Source: Emmonsiellopsis sp. PD_33 (lineage: Eukaryota > Ascomycota > Eurotiomycetes > Onygenales > Ajellomycetaceae). Taken from it: DNA of 64,000 nucleotides. Of the stretch, positions 1 to 12,718 are shown in pieces. Numbering within the stretch: position 1 is the first letter of the stretch; each line of letters starts with the position of its first letter. The stretch lies in assembly GCA_032988165.1 (NCBI GenBank), contig JANTQF010000006.1, positions 224,994 through 288,993 on the forward strand. The letters run 5' to 3'. The notes under the pieces are model-generated. The model was not told where the DNA came from and did not search any database. It saw only the letters and a program-made list of their open reading frames with translations. The position numbers and the translations under genes are program-made.

Positions 1-330
1 GTACCCCTACTACCTTCAGGGAGGCCTTCCCCAAGACCTCTCTACCAAAGAACCTAAACACTATGAATTAGATGCCTACAGGGTCTGCTCATGCAAATAC
101 ATTCTGCATCCCAAATATGATCACTGCTACTGTTGTTGACTACTATGCTCAAGGTATCTACATCAACTGTGACAAATCTGGGCACAGAGCTGCTGACTGC
201 TGTAGAACCTATATTCCCCCAAAACTGCCTGTACAGTCTGTAAATGTATAAATCAAGCCTGAAGAGGAGGAAGACTTCAAAGATGTCAAGTCAGATTTGG
301 GAAAAGACTAGCTTTCATGTGAAATTGCAA
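1..330 (+). pseudogene. G1 copy 1 gag 3' end with damaged CCHC zinc knuckle
   Basis: C-terminal part of the Gag nucleocapsid region, which packages element RNA. The knuckle is at 159-200 and reads Y-I-N-C-D-K-S-G-H-R-A-A-D-C. The family pattern is C-x2-C-x4-H-x4-C, and the copy at 58143-58184 keeps the first Cys, so here that Cys codon TGC has become TAC. Further stops lie at about 250 and 310. The start of gag is outside the window. This is a pseudogene. Confidence 0.8.
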
Positions 331-389
331 GTAGAAGCTCCCAGAGTTAGATAGAAAGACCTTTGAGAAGAAAATGACTATTCTGGTAA

Positions 390-3300
390 TTCTTGTACCT
401 ACTGTAGTTAATTGTTCTTTTAATATGAATGCTATGATAGACAGTAGTTGCTGTTACTATTTAATGATTCACTCTTGCATGATTAACTGTTATAATCTTC
501 TGTGTATTCTGATCAACCCCTAAAAGATTGAAGGTATCAATGGTGACACAGGCAGCTTCATATGAAACATGGTGAAGCTTGATGTTGATATTAGTAGATT
601 TCTCTGAGAAAACACTTATACATATAAGATTGAGAATCTCCTGTATGACTTCATGCTAAGCCTATTATAGCTATCTGAACATCAAGCCCTCATTGATACT
701 TACAACTGATGTGTCATATTCCCTAGAGGCATCTACATCTCTGAAAAAGATGTTCATAAGACTACTGACCTTTATCAAATCTCTACTAACACTTATAATC
801 TCCTCTGAAGCTGCAATTGGAAATTCAAGTTCTGACCTCCTATTGAAATCTTCACTACCAGCATGGCTGACATAGAGAAGGTCCTCTCACAGCTCTCTAA
901 GAAGCTGAAGACTAACCCTACAACAGTTCTTCCTCTACACTATCATAAATTCCTCAATATTTTTGACCATAAAGCTGCTGAGAAGCTTCTGCTGTTCCAC
1001 AGTGTGCAAAACTATCATATCAAACTTAAGAAGATAGATGATAAAGACCCTTAGCTGCCCTGGGGACTACTATACAATATGTTGTGTGATAAACTGCTTG
1101 TGCTCTATAAGACCCTTAATAATCTTCTAGATAAGGGTTTCATCTAAGTTAGCAATTCACCTGTAGGTGCACCTGTACTCTTTGTGAAAAAGCCAGGTGA
1201 AGGCCTCTAATTCTATGTTGACTATTAGGGCCTTAACTGCCTCACCCAAAAAGATTGTTACCCACTACTGTTAATCAATGAGACTCTTAAATGGATTGGC
1301 TGAGCTAAGTGATTCACAAAGCTGAATGTCATTTCTATATTCTATAAGATCTAAATTGCAGAAGGAGATGAATGGCTAACTGCCTTTTGTATGAGATATG
1401 ATCTATTTGAATGAACAGTTACCCTCTTTAACCTCATAAATGCCCTGAGTACCTTCCAGAAATACATCAACTGAGCCTTGTGAGACTATTTAGATGAATT
1501 TGCTTCTACCTACCTTGATGACATCCTCATCTTCACTGATAGATCCTACAAGTAGCATTAAGAGCATGTCTGAAAAGTCCTTACCCACCTCTGCAAACAC
1601 AGTCTTCTGATTGATATTGACAAATCTGCCTTTGAAGTTCAAGAGATGACCTACCTTGGCTTCATCATAGAGGTAGGGAAGGGAGTCCATATGGACCTCA
1701 AGAAGATTGCTGCTATCCTTGAATAGGAGGCCCCTATAATCATAAAAGATGTATGAGGCTTCCTAGAATTCATAAATTTTTACCAACACTTCATTTAGGA
1801 TTTTTCTGACATCATCTGACTACTAACTAACCTCACATATAAAGACCAGCAGTTTCTATGGTCTAAGGAGGCAGACAAGGCATTTGTGTGCCTTAAATAG
1901 ATGTTTGTCTCTGCCTCAATGCTCATTGCATTCAATCCTGACTGCCTGATAGTGGTTGAAACAGACTCTTCCAGTTACATCACAGGTGGTACTCTCATGT
2001 AATGGGACAATGAAGGCATCCTATGACCCTGTGCATTTATGTTCAAGAAGCTCAGCCCTGCTAAAGCTAACTATGAGATCTATGACAAGAAACTTCTCAC
2101 TATTATTCAATATCTAGAAGAATGGGACTCTAAACTCCACAGTATAAAAAACTTCAAAATTATCATAGATCATAAAAACCTCTGATATTTCACAACAACC
2201 TATAAACTCTCTGAATACTAGATGTACTGGGCCAAATTCCTCAGCTACTTTCATTTTATAATTCATTATTGCTCTGACACAGAGAACTCCATGGCTAACA
2301 CCCTCTCCTAATATAAATAGGATATACCTTCTGAAGACTCTAATGCCTGCTGAGTAAACTACAAACAGAGACTACTAGATCTACAGACTCTTAAAGAATC
2401 TAAAGTAATACTATACAGAGTGATATGTGCCTCACCTATCACTCTGCTAATCACAACTGCCTCATTTCTGCTCTAGGGACTCTGGGACATTACTGCCACC
2501 TCTGATGAATACCTTCAAATGATGACTCAGATTGTCTGAGATAAAGCTCATTGCTTTCTATCTGAACTCCAAGCCCATGTTGACATCACTAAATGCTCCA
2601 TAAATTCTGACTCCTGACTACACTTCTGGGGGAGGTGGTAGGTTCCTGATTCAGAACTATTGTGCACTTAAATCATGCAAGAAACTCATGATTCTCTGAT
2701 GACTGGCTACCTGGGCTGTGAAGTACTCTACCAAATTTTATCCTGAGATTTCTACTAGTCTGACATGTCTCAGAGCATCTGACAGTTTACCTGGAACTGC
2801 AATATCTACTAATCTATTATTACCTGGTGAGACTACTGCCAAGGTCTACTTAAATCTCTCTCAATCCCTAAATGTGTCTGGTGTGATGTTGCCATTGATT
2901 TCACAGTAGACTTCCCCATGAGTAACAGCTGTAAAAATATTCTTATCATTGTTGACTGCCTCAGTAAAGATATTATTCTTAAACCCTATGTGAAGATAGA
3001 TGCACCTATAGTAGCTAAAGCCTTCCTCTGAAGTCCATTTTATTGTCAGCATGATCTACTTTATATAATTATCTTGAACTGTGAAACTCAGTTTGTTGGA
3101 GCTGTCTGAAGCTGAATCTATCAGCTCCTTAAAATCTTCTAGTACCTCTTGACTGTCTATCATTCTGAAACTAATGGTAGCACTGAATGTATGATTCAGA
3201 CAATTAAGAACTATCTTCAAAAGTTCTATTCATACACCCAGAATGACTGAAATGAACTCCTCTCACATGTTGAACTTACAATTAATGGCTGCAACATCAT

Positions 3301-4010
3301 CAGCACTGATGTTAGCCCATTTTTCCTCTTGCATAGTTATAATCTTAAAGTTCTTAATCTTATTAAATCATCTGAACCTTCCACTTCATCTTACAGTTCA
3401 ATCCAAATTGTGAACACTATCATCTCAAAACTCCAGTAAGCCTACAAGTAGGCTGAATTCTCCATGGCTAGTGCCCAGCAGGACTAATAGAACTGTGTGA
3501 ATGCCTGCTGAAATCCTACTAAATGCTACAAGGTAGATGATAAGGTCTGGCTAGACCTCTAAAACATTATGACTAATTGCCTGTCTTGCACACTTGACTA
3601 CTGGTATGTCAAGTACACTGTCATTAAAGTCCTGGGAAGTCATAACTACTGCCTTGACATGCTACCTAGAATCCACAACATATTTCACACAAACCTGCTC
3701 TGCAAAGTCTCCACTGACCTGTTCTCCTTGCAAGAGATCACCAACTAGCATCCACCTAGCATTACTGGGGAAGACAATGAGGTAGAATATAAGATTGAAG
3801 CCATCCTTAACTGCTACTGTTGTGGATGAGGATTTCAGTACTTAATGAAGTGGCTTGAATATGAAGCCCCTTTATGAGAATCAATCTCCACACTGCAAGA
3901 CACTACTGTGCTTGCCTGTTATGAAGAGCTGCACCCACCTGATGAGACTCTGCCTGCACTATCCTACATCTGATTTTCTGACCCCTCCTGCCCACTCTCC
4001 AAATCCAAAT
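390..4010 (+). pseudogene. G1 copy 1 pol: protease, RT, RNase H, integrase, chromodomain
   Basis: Degraded polyprotein of a chromovirus. A protease Asp-Ser motif lies near 430-460. RT blocks run about 1150-1710 and keep the active-site box Tyr-Leu-Asp-Asp at 1511-1522. RNase H lies about 1930-2310 (Glu-Thr-Asp-Ser near 1965, then the conserved Glu in the Ala-Asn-Tyr-Glu-Ile block near 2070). Integrase runs about 2680-3420, and a chromodomain-like end with Tyr-Lys-Ile-Glu-Ala-Ile-Leu and Lys-Trp-Leu-Glu-Tyr-Glu lies about 3785-3900. Dozens of stops mostly replace Gln, Trp or Arg codons (for example Lys-stop-Glu-His near 1557), as expected from C-to-T or G-to-A change. The protein would integrate cDNA and, through the chromodomain, target chromatin. 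Not functional here. Confidence 0.9.
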
Positions 4011-4022
4011 AGGGGGGAATAA

Positions 4023-4276
4023 TGTGAAGGGTTACACTCTTATACTCTATATCTATAGCTCATCTGAACTTCACCCAATCTCTGACTGCCTGATTAGATG
4101 CCTCTGACTAGGCCTTTATATGAATGTTTATCTGCTCTGACCTCATGTAATTCCCTTCTATTTATATTGCATGATCTCATGATTCCTTTTCCTTTTTCCT
4201 TCCTTTCTCTAGTGATTACAATCTTAATTCTAGCATATAGCTCACACAATCTGCTTATCAGAGTGCGCCCATTACA
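4023..4276 (+). repeat. G1 copy 1 3' LTR (254 bp)
   Basis: Begins TGTGAAGGGTTACAC and ends GCGCCCATTACA, so it has TG...CA ends. It is preceded by a polypurine tract, AAATAGGGGGGAATAA. The same 254-bp unit occurs at 6650-6903, 7397-7650, 12719-12972, 56697-56950 and 62043-62296. A pyrimidine-rich block (TTCCTTTTCC...) lies in the second half. Boundaries are fixed by the flanking TSD of the complete copies. Confidence 0.95.
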
Positions 4277-6649
4277 GGAAGAGAGTCTATATAAACCCCA
4301 AGAAGATTACTACTATTCTTAAATGAGAGACCTCTATAACTATAAAAAACATATAAAACTTTCTGAGATTCATAAATTTCTACTAATATTTCATTCAAGA
4401 TTTTTCTGACATCATCTAACTACTGACTGATCTCACACATAAAGACCAGTAGTTCCAGTAGTCTTAAAAAGCAGATAAGGTATTTATATACCTTAAGTAG
4501 ATATTTATCTCTACCTTGATGCTCATCACATTTAACTCTAACTATCTAATAGTGGTTGAAATAGACTCCTCTAGTTATATTATAGGCAATACTCTTATAT
4601 AATGAGATGATGAAGATGTCCTACAACCTTATATATTTATATTTAAAAATCTCAGTCCTACTGAGACTAACTATAAAATTTATAATAAAAAACTTCTTAC
4701 TATTATTTAATATCTGGAAGAATGAGACTCTAAACTCTGCAGTATAAAAAACTTTAAAATTATTATAGATCATAAGAACCTCTAATATTTCATTATAACC
4801 TATAAACTCTTTAAATACTAGATATACTAGGCTGAATTCCTTAGCTACTTCTATTTTATAATTTATTACTATTTTAGCATAGAGAACTTCATGGCTGATA
4901 CTCTCTTCTAACATAAATAGAATATACCTTCTGAAGACTTTAATACCTACTAAGTTAACTATAAATAGAGACTATTAGATCTATAGATCCTTAAAGAATC
5001 TAAAGTAATACTATATGAAGTAATATATGTTTTATCTATTATCTTACTAATTATAATTATTCAGATAAATTTTATAGAAGACTTTCTCAGATCATCCTCA
5101 CTCTAAGAACTTTAAAATATTACTGCCACCTTTAATGAATATCTTCAGATAATAATCTAGATAGTCTGAAATAAAGCTTACTATTTTCTACTTAAACTTC
5201 AAGCTTATATTAATATTACTGAATGCTCTGTAGATCCTAACTTCTAATTATACTTCTAGAGGAGATAGTAAGTTTCTAATTCAGAACTATTATACATCTA
5301 AATCATACAAGAAACTTATAACTTTCTGATAACTAGTTACTCAGACTGTAAAGTGTTCTACTAAATTTTATTCTAAGATTTCTATTAGCCTAATATATTT
5401 TAAAGCATCTGATAGTTCACCTGAAACTATAATATCTACCAGTCTATTATTATCTGGTAAGATCATTATTAAGGTCTGCTCAAGTCTCTCCTAATCTCTG
5501 AATGTGTCTGATGTAATATTATTATTAATTTCATAATAACTCTTTATATAAGTAATAACTATAAGAATATCCTCATCATTATTAACTATCTTAATAAGGA
5601 TGTTATCCTCAAACCCTGCATGAAGATAAATATATTTATAGTAGTAAAAGTATTTCTCTGAAGTTTATTCTACTACCTACATGATCTATTATATATAATC
5701 ATTTTGAACTATAGAATCTAGTTTATCAGAGCTATTTGAACTTAAATCTATCAGCTCCTTAAGATCTTTTAATACCTCTTAATTATCTATTACTCTGAAA
5801 TCAACAGTAGCACTAAATATATGATTCAGATAACTAAGAATTACCTCTAAAAGTTCTATTTATATACTCAGGATGACTAGAATGAATTTCTCCTGCATGT
5901 TAAATTTACAATTAATGACTGTGATGCCATCAGCACTAATATTAGCTTATTTTTCCTTTTATATAGTTATAATCTTAAAGTTCTTAATCTTATTAAATTA
6001 CCTGAACCTTCCACTACATCTTACAGTTCAATTCAAATTATAGACACTATCATCTTAAAACTTCAGCAAGCCTATGAATGGGCTAAATCCTCCATGGTTA
6101 GTACCTAGTAAGACTAATAGAACTATATAAATATCTACTAGAATCCCACTAAACACTATAAGATAGATAATAAGATCTAACTAGATCTTCAAAATATTAC
6201 CACTAATCACCTGTCTTACATACTTAATTATTAATATACTAAGTATACTATCATTAAAGTTCTGAGAAGTCATAATTATTACTTTAATGTACTACTTAGA
6301 ATCTATAATATATTTCACATAAATCTACTCTGTAAGGCCTCTACTAATCTATTCTCCTCAAAGGAGATCACCAACTGGCACCTACCTAGCATTATAGGAG
6401 AAAATAATAAGGTAGAATATAAGATAGATGTCATTCTTAACTATTATTATTATATATGAGGATTTTAATACCTGGTAAAGTAGCTCAGCTATGAAGTACT
6501 CTCATGAGAATTAACCTCTATCCTGTAAGATACTACTATACTCATATAATATAAAGAGCTGCACCTACTTAATAATACTCTATCTTTATACTACATTTAA
6601 TTCTCCACTTTCATCCACCTATCCTTCAACTCTAAGTAGGGAGGGATAA
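4277..6649 (+). pseudogene. G1 copy 2 pol remnant (RNase H, integrase, chromodomain)
   Basis: Strongly decayed. An RNase H block is at about 4540-4910, with the Glu-Asp-Leu-type core reduced to AT-rich codons. Integrase is at about 5300-6000 and a chromodomain remnant at about 6410-6530. Alignment to copy 1 is continuous without large gaps. RT is absent because the fragment starts after it; that part is expected left of the window across the copy 1 insertion. A polypurine tract, TAGGGAGGGATAA, precedes the LTR. Confidence 0.85.
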
Positions 6650-6903
6650 TATGAAGAGCTATACTCTTATACCCTATATCTATAGCTTATCTAAACTTTA
6701 TCCAACCTCTGACCATCTGATTAGATACCTCTAACCAGACTCTCATATAAATATTTATTCACTTTAACCTCATATAAATCTCTTTAATTTATATTGCATC
6801 ATCTTATAATTTCTTTTCCTTTTTCCTTTCTTTCTCCAGCAATTATAATCTTGATTTTAGTATATAGCTCACACAATCCACTTATCAGAGCATGCCTATT
6901 AAA
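6650..6903 (+). repeat. G1 copy 2 3' LTR (254 bp)
   Basis: Aligns end to end with the 4023-4276 LTR. The start has decayed to TATGAAGAGC (from TGTGAAGGGC) and the end to CCTATTAAA (from CCCATTACA). Same length as the other G1 LTRs. Confidence 0.88.
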
Positions 6904-7396
6904 GATTATGAGTAATGAAAGTGCATATCTATATTCTTACTATAAGCTATAATTATAGTAATTTGAGTGAGGTTTATTGCACCTTTATTGTCTGTAACAA
7001 CCTATATAGAGAATGTAATTATAAATTTAATCTCTAATATAAGATTTTAAATCTATATTATCTTATGAACTATCTCACTGAATGTAATATATTCAGCTTT
7101 ATTTAAACTAAATGATATGCAGACCTATTTGGTAGAGCATCATGATATTAGAGCATCTATAAGCTTAAATATATAGCTGAATGTAGATTTTTAATTGCTA
7201 TTTAAAATATCTATCTAATTAAACTCTCTATATCTATTTAGGAGGTAGATGTCATTTGGGAAGTTAGAAGCTGAGCTGTTAAGATGCTCATAAAAAAGGC
7301 CTATATTAAATATTCCTTTTAAATATTAAATAATATTTAATAATGCCTTTCATGATTTTAGTGTTGGGTTAGCATTATACTGATTAAGTAATAAGA
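6904..7396 (-). pseudogene. Ty1/copia RNase H remnant
   Basis: On the minus strand the block Ser-Leu-Asn-Lys-Ala-Glu-Tyr-Ile-Thr-Phe-Ser-Glu is followed by Thr-Asp-Asn-Lys-Gly-Ala-Ile-Asn-Leu and Ser-Lys-Asn-Ile-Asp-Met-His-Phe-His-Tyr. These match the copia RNase H signatures EAEY, DNxxA and KHIDIxYHF. At the right edge (about 7330-7391) lies Asn-Gln-Tyr-Asn-Ala-Asn-Pro, the block that directly follows the copia RT end. Its other half is at 12978-13500, because G1 copy 3 inserted between them. Left side cut by G1 copy 2. Confidence 0.85.
7392..7396. repeat. Target-site duplication of G1 copy 3 (left)
   Basis: TAAGA here against TGAGA at 12973-12977. The single difference is a transition, in line with the decay seen elsewhere. 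A 5-bp duplication is normal for Ty3/gypsy. Confidence 0.75.
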
Positions 7397-7650
7397 TGTA
7401 ATAGGCATGCTCTGATAAGCAGATTGTGCAAGCTATATACTAGAATTAAGATTATAATTACTAGAGAAAGAAAAGAAAAAGGAAAAGAAATCATGAGATC
7501 ATACAATATAAATAAAAGAGAATTATGTGAGGTCAGAGCAAATAAATATTTATATAAAGACCTGGTCAGAGGCATCTAATCAGGCAGTTAGAGATCAAGT
7601 GAAGTTCATGCAAGCTATAGATATAGAATATAAGGGTGTAGCCTTTCACA
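7397..7650 (-). repeat. G1 copy 3 3' LTR
   Basis: Reverse complement of the G1 LTR. The plus strand begins TGTAATAGGC and ends GCCTTTCACA. Length 254 bp, equal to its partner at 12719-12972. Confidence 0.93.
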
Positions 7651-7664
7651 TTATCTTCTCCTAC

Positions 7665-10600
7665 TTAGATTCAGAGGGCAGGTGGGAGGGCTCAGAAAAT
7701 CAGACATAGCACAGTATAGGCAGAGTCTTATTAGGTAGATGCAGCTCTTTATAATGGGTGAGCACAGTAGTGTCTTGCAGGATAGAGGTTAGTTCTCATA
7801 AAGGAACTTTATAGCTGAGCTACTTCATTAGGTACTGAAATTCTCATTTATAGTAGTAGTAGCTAAGAATAACTTTAATCTCATACTCTATCTCATTATC
7901 TTCCCTAATGATGCTAGGCAGATGCCAGTCAGTAATCTCTTACAAGAAGAATAGGTCAGTAGAGGTCTTGTAGAGTAAATTCATATGAAATATGTTATAG
8001 ATTCCAGATAGCATGTTAAAATAGTAATTATAACTTCTTAGAACTTTAATGACAGTGTACTTAGCATATTAATAGTTAAGCATGTGAAATGAGTAATCAG
8101 TAGTGATATTTTAGAGGTTTAATTAGATCTTATCATTTATTTCATAGCATTCAGTGGGATTTCAGCAGGCATTCACATAGTTTTATTAGTCTTACTGAGC
8201 ACTGGCCATGAAAGATTCAGCTTACTCATAAGCTTACTAGAGTTTCAAGATGATAGTGTCCATAATTTGGATTAAGCTGCAGGGTGAAGTAGAAGATTCA
8301 GATGATTTAGTAAAATTAAAAACTTTAAAATTATAATTATATGAGAGGAAAAATAGACTGACATCAGTGCTGATAGCATTATAATCATTAATTATAAATT
8401 TAGCATGTAGGAGGAGTTCATTCTAGTTATCCTAAATATATGAATAGAACTTTCAGAGGTAGTTTTTAATTATCTGAATCATATATTTAGTATTACTGTT
8501 AGTTTTAGAATGATAAGCAATTAAGAGGTATTAGAAGATCTTAAGAAGTTAATAGATTTAAATTTAGATAGCTCTGATGAACTGAGTTTTACAGTTTAAA
8601 ATGATTATACAGAGTAAATTATATAGATAATAAAATAAACTTCAGAGAAAGGCTTTTATCACTATAGGTACATCCATCTTCATGCAGGGTTTAAGGATAA
8701 TACTCTTACTGAGATAATTAATAATGATGAGGACATTCTTACAGCTATCACTTATGAGAAGAGCTACTGTGAAATCAATGATAATATTATACTAGATATG
8801 TTTAGAGATTAGAAGAGACTTGAGCAGATCTTAACAGTGATCTTATTAGGTAATAATAGATTTATAGATATTGTAGTTTTGAGTGAACTATCAGATGCTC
8901 TGAGACATGTCAGGCTAGTAAAAGTCTCAGAATAGAATTTAGTAGAATATTTTACAGTTTAAGTAACTAATTATTAGAGAGTTATGAGTTTCTTATATAA
9001 TTTAGATATGTAATAGTTCTGAATTAGGAATTCATCACCTCCTCTAGAAGTATAATCAGAAGTTAGGGTTCATAGAGCATTTAGTAATATTAATATAGGC
9101 CTGGACTTCAGATAGAAAATAACAAATCTTATCTCAGATGATCTAAATTGTTATCTGAAGGCATTCATTGGAGGCAGCAGCAGTGTTTCAGAGTTCTTAA
9201 AGTGGGGATGATCTGGGGAAGTCTCTCACAGAGTCTGCCTAGGCAATTATAATTAGCAGGATAATAGATGAGATGCATATTACCTCATGCATTGTTACCT
9301 CAGATTCTTTAAGAATCTATAAGTTCAATAGCCTCTATTTGTGGTTCACTTAGTAGGCATCAGAGTCTTCAGAGAGTATATCTTATTCACATTAGAAGAG
9401 AGTATCAGCCATGAAGTTCTCCACACTGAAGTAATAATAGATTATAAAATGAAAATAACTGAGAAATTCAGCTCAGTGCATTTAGCATTCAGAGAGTTTA
9501 CAGGTCATAATGAAATATTAGAGATTCTTATAATTTATAATAATCTTAAAGTTCTTCATACTGCAGAGTTTAGAGTCTCATTCTTCTAGACATCAGATAA
9601 TAACAAGAAGTTCCTTATTATAGATCTTATAGTTAGCTTTAACAGAGCTGAGCTTCTTAAATATAAATGTATAGAATTATAGGATACCTTTATCATCCTA
9701 TTGCATGAGAATATTACCTGTAATGTAACTAAAGGAGTTCATGTCAACTATTATCAAGTAGTCAGAATTAAATGTAATGAGTATTAGAATAAAGATAAAC
9801 ATCTACTTAAGATATATAAATGCCTTATCTGCTTCTTTAGACTACTAAAACTATTAATCTTTGCATGTAAGGTCAGTTAGTAGTTAAATGATGTCAGAAA
9901 AATCTTGAATGAAGCATTAGTAGAAATTTGTAAATTCTAGGGAGTCTTATATATCTTTTATGATTATAGGGGTCTCCCACTTGAGGATAGTAGTAATCTT
10001 TTTGAGGTCCATGTAGACTCCCTTTCTTACCTCTATAATGAAGTTAAGGTAGGTCATCTCTTGGACTTTAAAGGTATATTTATTGATGTCAATTAGAAGG
10101 CTATATTCATAAAGATAGATAAGGACATTTCAGATGTACTTTTGATGTTACTTGTAGAATTTATTAGTGAAGATGAGAATGTCATTAAGGTAGGTAGAAG
10201 TAAATTCATCTAAATAGTCTTATAAGGCCTAGTTAATATATTTCTGGAAGATGCTCAGGGCATTTATAAGATTAAAGAGAGTAACTATCCATTTAAATAG
10301 GTCATATCTCATGTGAAAGGCAGTTAGCCATTCATCTCCTTCTGCAATTTAGATCTTATAAAATATGAAAATAATGTTTAGCTTTGTGAACTACTTAACT
10401 TATCTAATTCATTTAAGAGTCTTATTAATTAATGATAGCAGGTAATAATCTTTTCAGGTAAGACAGTTGAGGCTCTAATAGTTAATATAGAATCAGAGGT
10501 CTCTATCTGGCATCTTTACAAAGAGTATAGGTATATTAGCAGGTAAGTTGCTATCTCAGATGAAGCTCTTATCCAGAAGGTTATTAAGAGTCTTATAGAG

Positions 10601-11400
10601 TATAAGTAGTTCATCATATAACATGTTATATAAGAGTTCTTAGAGTAGTTAGGGATCTTTACCCTCTATCTTCTTAAGCTCAATATAGTGGTTGTGCATG
10701 CCACAGAATGGCAGGAGTTTCTTAGCAGCCTTATAGTTAAAAATATCAAGGAATTTATAATAGTGTAGAGGGAGAACTATTATAGGATCAGTCTTCAGCT
10801 TCTTAGAGAGTCAGAAGAGAGCTTTCTCTATGTCAGACATGCTGATAGTGAAGATTTCAATGGGAGATTAGGACTCAAGCTTCCAATTATGATATTAAAG
10901 GAGCTTAAAGGTATTAGTAGAGATCTGATGAAGGTTGATGGTTTTATAGATATCTCTTTTAGAGATGCAGATGTCTCCAGAGAACATAATGCACTAGTTA
11001 TGTATATTAATGAGAGCTTGATGTTTGAATAGCTAAGATAGGCCTAGTATGAAATTATATGGGAGATTCTTAATTTAATATATATAAGTATTCTCTCAGA
11101 GGAACCCACCAACATCAACATCAAGCTTCACCATGTTTCATATAAAGCTACCAGTATCACCACTGACACCTTCAATCTTTCAGAGGACAATCAGGATATA
11201 CAGGAGATTATAATAGTTAATCATGTAAGGGAAAATTATTATGTAGTAACAGTAGCTGCTGTTTACCATAGCATTCATATTAAAAGAACAATTAATTACA
11301 GTAGGTATAAGAATTATTAGAACTATCATCTTCTTCTCAAAGATCTTCCTATCTAACTCTAGGAGCTTCTACTTATAATTTTGCATAGAAGCTAGTCTTT
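7665..11400 (-). pseudogene. G1 copy 3 pol remnant
   Basis: Read right to left: protease near 11200-11300, RT about 9960-10600, RNase H about 9330-9680, integrase about 8240-9060, chromodomain about 7740-7900. The RT active-site box is Tyr-Leu-Asn-Asp (10181-10192), so the first catalytic Asp has become Asn by a GAT-to-AAT change. Many stops replace Gln and Trp codons. Same domain order as copies 1 and 4. Confidence 0.9.
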
Positions 11401-11469
11401 TCCTAAGTCTAACTTAATATCTTTAAAGTTCTTCTCTTTCTTAGGCTTGGTCTGCACATTCACAGATTA

Positions 11470-12438
11470 TATAGGTAGTTTCAGGGGAATATAGGTTCCA
11501 TGGCAGTTAGCAGCTCTATACCTAGATTTATCACAGTTAATGTAAACACCTTAGATGCAATAGTCAGTGACAGTGGCAGTAGTCATATTGAGGATATAGA
11601 AATCATTCACATGAGTAAGCCCTATAGGCATCTAATTTATAGTATTCAGATCTTTTAGTAGAGAGGCTCTAAGAAAGACTTCCTCAGAGGCAGTAGAAGT
11701 ATTATCACAGATTCAGCCCTAAATAGCTTTAATCTCAGATAGGTTATTCTCTATACTACAGAGCTTCATATAATACTCAAGGTATGTAGGAGGTTTGATG
11801 GAGGTAATAGTCTACTATAGGAGTTTAAATTTAATGGCCTTTTTGAGTAGGGCTTTCTTGACAGTATTATCTTATAATTGGCAACTGGCTTTTAGAATCT
11901 TCTGATTAAATCTCAGGAGAAAGACAGCAAGTAGATCAGTTTTCTGGTGAATACTGTGCAATTAGGTTAAGGCTTTCTGGGCTACTAAAGAGTCAGAGAA
12001 AAGGATGTCAAGCTGGTCAAGAATGACATCAGAGATTATAGAAATGAGCTTAATATTAGCCTTCATTTAAGGATAGAATCAAGTAATAGTAGTACTAGAG
12101 AGTTAGATGTAGATGTACTAGACCTGATCAGTAAGTAATCTAATTATATGATTATTTAAAGTGATTTTAGCTTCTACATTATGATGTCAGGCAGGATATT
12201 CAATGATTTGTTTACTCATGAATTTCTTGAGGATGATGAGTCTTTTCTTTGGGCATTTTAGAAAGTCATTGAAAGGGGCAGTCAGGTGAATAAGAGTCAG
12301 AGCAGGAACTAGAGTTAGTACAGGCATATAATTCTATTCAGCAATGAGGTTGATCTTATTTGTGAGCTGTTAAATAAAGTTTCAGAATTCAGCATTAGAG
12401 CCTTGAGAAGAGATGCTATTTTTATGTAGAGGATTCAT
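11470..12438 (-). pseudogene. G1 copy 3 gag remnant
   Basis: A start ATG at 12438-12436 opens Met-Asn-Pro-Leu-His-Lys-Asn-Ser, matching the Gag start of copy 4 at 57239. The zinc knuckle near 11509-11550 reads Tyr-Ile-Asn-Cys-Asp-Lys-Ser-Arg-Tyr-Arg-Ala-Ala-Asn-Cys, so the first Cys and the His are both replaced by Tyr (G-to-A and C-to-T changes). Interrupted by several stops. Confidence 0.8.
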
Positions 12439-12718
12439 GTTTATAATGAATTTGAAAGATTATTTGGATTTAGAGAGTTCAGAGGATTTGAAAAGTTTAG
12501 AGGAAAAATTCATGAGATATCAATATGAACTGTTAGGGCTTTAGGGCCTTTCACTGACATATTGTTCAGCAGAGCTGAACTGATTGTGTTTCAGATTTCA
12601 GAAGAGTCTACTATATATAAAAATTACATTCAGAAGAATTAGCTATACATGTAAATGACATTTAGAGGGTAAATATAATGAAGATCTCTAAGAAGAGATC
12701 AAACCAGTAATTACAAAA

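Larger units (their letters stand above)
1..4276 (+). mobile_element. Ty3/gypsy chromovirus G1 copy 1, left end outside window
   Basis: Right-hand part of a G1-family LTR retrotransposon. The order gag zinc knuckle, protease, RT, RNase H, integrase, chromodomain, polypurine tract, 3' LTR is seen on the plus strand, and the whole length aligns by eye with the complete copy at 56697-62296. The 5' LTR and the first two thirds of gag lie left of the window. The LTR ends at 4276, and the next bases continue a second G1 copy in mid-pol, so copy 1 inserted into copy 2; the bases GGAAG at 4277-4281 are then the expected right target duplication. Confidence 0.93.
4277..6903 (+). mobile_element. G1 copy 2, 3' half, host of copy 1
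   Basis: The sequence restarts in mid-pol at the point matching 1677 of copy 1 (the segment before Met-Asp-Leu-Lys-Lys-Ile) and runs through RNase H, integrase and chromodomain to an LTR at 6650-6903. It is visibly more AT-rich than copy 1, with more stops, consistent with being the older copy into which copy 1 inserted. Its 5' half must lie left of the window. The right flank from 6904 is copia RNase H, so copy 2 itself sits in a copia element. Confidence 0.85.
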
